Source of the DNA: Ruminiclostridium papyrosolvens DSM 2782
Lineage (GTDB): Bacteria; Bacillota; Clostridia; Acetivibrionales; DSM-1351
Assembly: GCF_029318685.1 (NCBI RefSeq)
Contig: NZ_CP119677.1
Span: 3,153,001-3,217,000 of the forward strand
Reading direction: 5' to 3'
DNA length: 64,000 bases
Part shown: in pieces, positions 63,997 to 64,000 of the stretch
How the letters are laid out: each line of letters opens with the position of its first letter
Numbering within the stretch: position 1 is the stretch's first letter
Made by a program: the position numbers and the translations under genes
Notes under the pieces: generated by a model
What the model saw: only the letters and a program-made list of their open reading frames with translations
Databases searched by the model: none
Told to the model about the DNA's origin: nothing

Positions 63997-64000
63997 GGCA

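Overview
The window is low-GC DNA from an anaerobic, spore-forming Clostridia-type bacterium. Evidence includes spoIVA, an Agr-type peptide signalling locus, ClpE-like and DUF47/Pit genes, pta-ackA, TPP and cyclic-di-AMP riboswitches, and strong GGAGG ribosome binding sites. The backbone order DUF512-der-plsY-gpsA-spoIVA next to rpmF/DUF177/ackA/pta fits the clostridial chromosome and suggests a Ruminiclostridium-like cellulolytic organism. The genus is inferred from general resemblance and was not tested.

Backbone, 1-11,114 and 16,769-31,850. It starts with a sensor kinase cut by the window edge and a lipoprotein sugar-binding protein (probably a three-component sensor). Next come a ClpE-like unfoldase, a phosphate transporter with its DUF47 partner, uvrA behind a LexA box, and a TPP-riboswitch-controlled thiT. 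After spoIVA lie a c-di-AMP-riboswitch cell-wall hydrolase, gpsA-plsY-der-DUF512, rpmF-DUF177, ackA-pta, a fused membrane/spermidine-synthase-like gene, gltX and a cofactor-independent phosphoglycerate mutase.

Element 1, 11,389-16,768 (5,380 bp). The spore-coat morphogenesis gene spoIVA is split. Its first 401 codons are at 16,769-17,973 and its last 91 at 11,115-11,388, both on the minus strand. Each junction carries the same 10-bp core. Joining the halves through that core gives an uninterrupted 492-codon spoIVA, the length of Bacillus subtilis SpoIVA. The insert carries a large serine recombinase whose stop codon lies in the attachment core, a 44-residue protein, decayed MFS and radical-SAM fragments, and an agrC / agrD-agrB quorum-sensing set. 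This is the layout of a skin-type element that must be excised in the mother cell to rebuild a sporulation gene, here with a peptide-signalling cargo.

Element 2, 33,029-63,584 (30,556 bp). A second split gene brackets the right half of the window. The N-terminal part of a serine recombinase (63,585-63,996) and its C-terminal part (31,860-33,040) share a 12-bp core and rejoin in frame to 526 codons. The insert has its own serine recombinase beside one end. It also carries a membrane histidine kinase and REC-HTH regulator, two AidA/PixA-like genes behind a consensus promoter with a palindromic operator, and a large polymorphic-toxin locus. That locus runs right to left: a kelch/FN3 surface protein with a G9 tract that puts it out of frame, a 2,765-residue subtilase-Rhs protein with a DUF4474-like tip and its lipoprotein immunity gene, then alternative Rhs tip/immunity cassettes. 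One cassette ends in a putative ADP-ribosyltransferase and is followed by a macrodomain gene. Two diverged ~580-bp non-coding repeats, probably structured RNAs, flank the last cassette, which an IS110 element has broken. No tRNA, rRNA or CRISPR array was seen.
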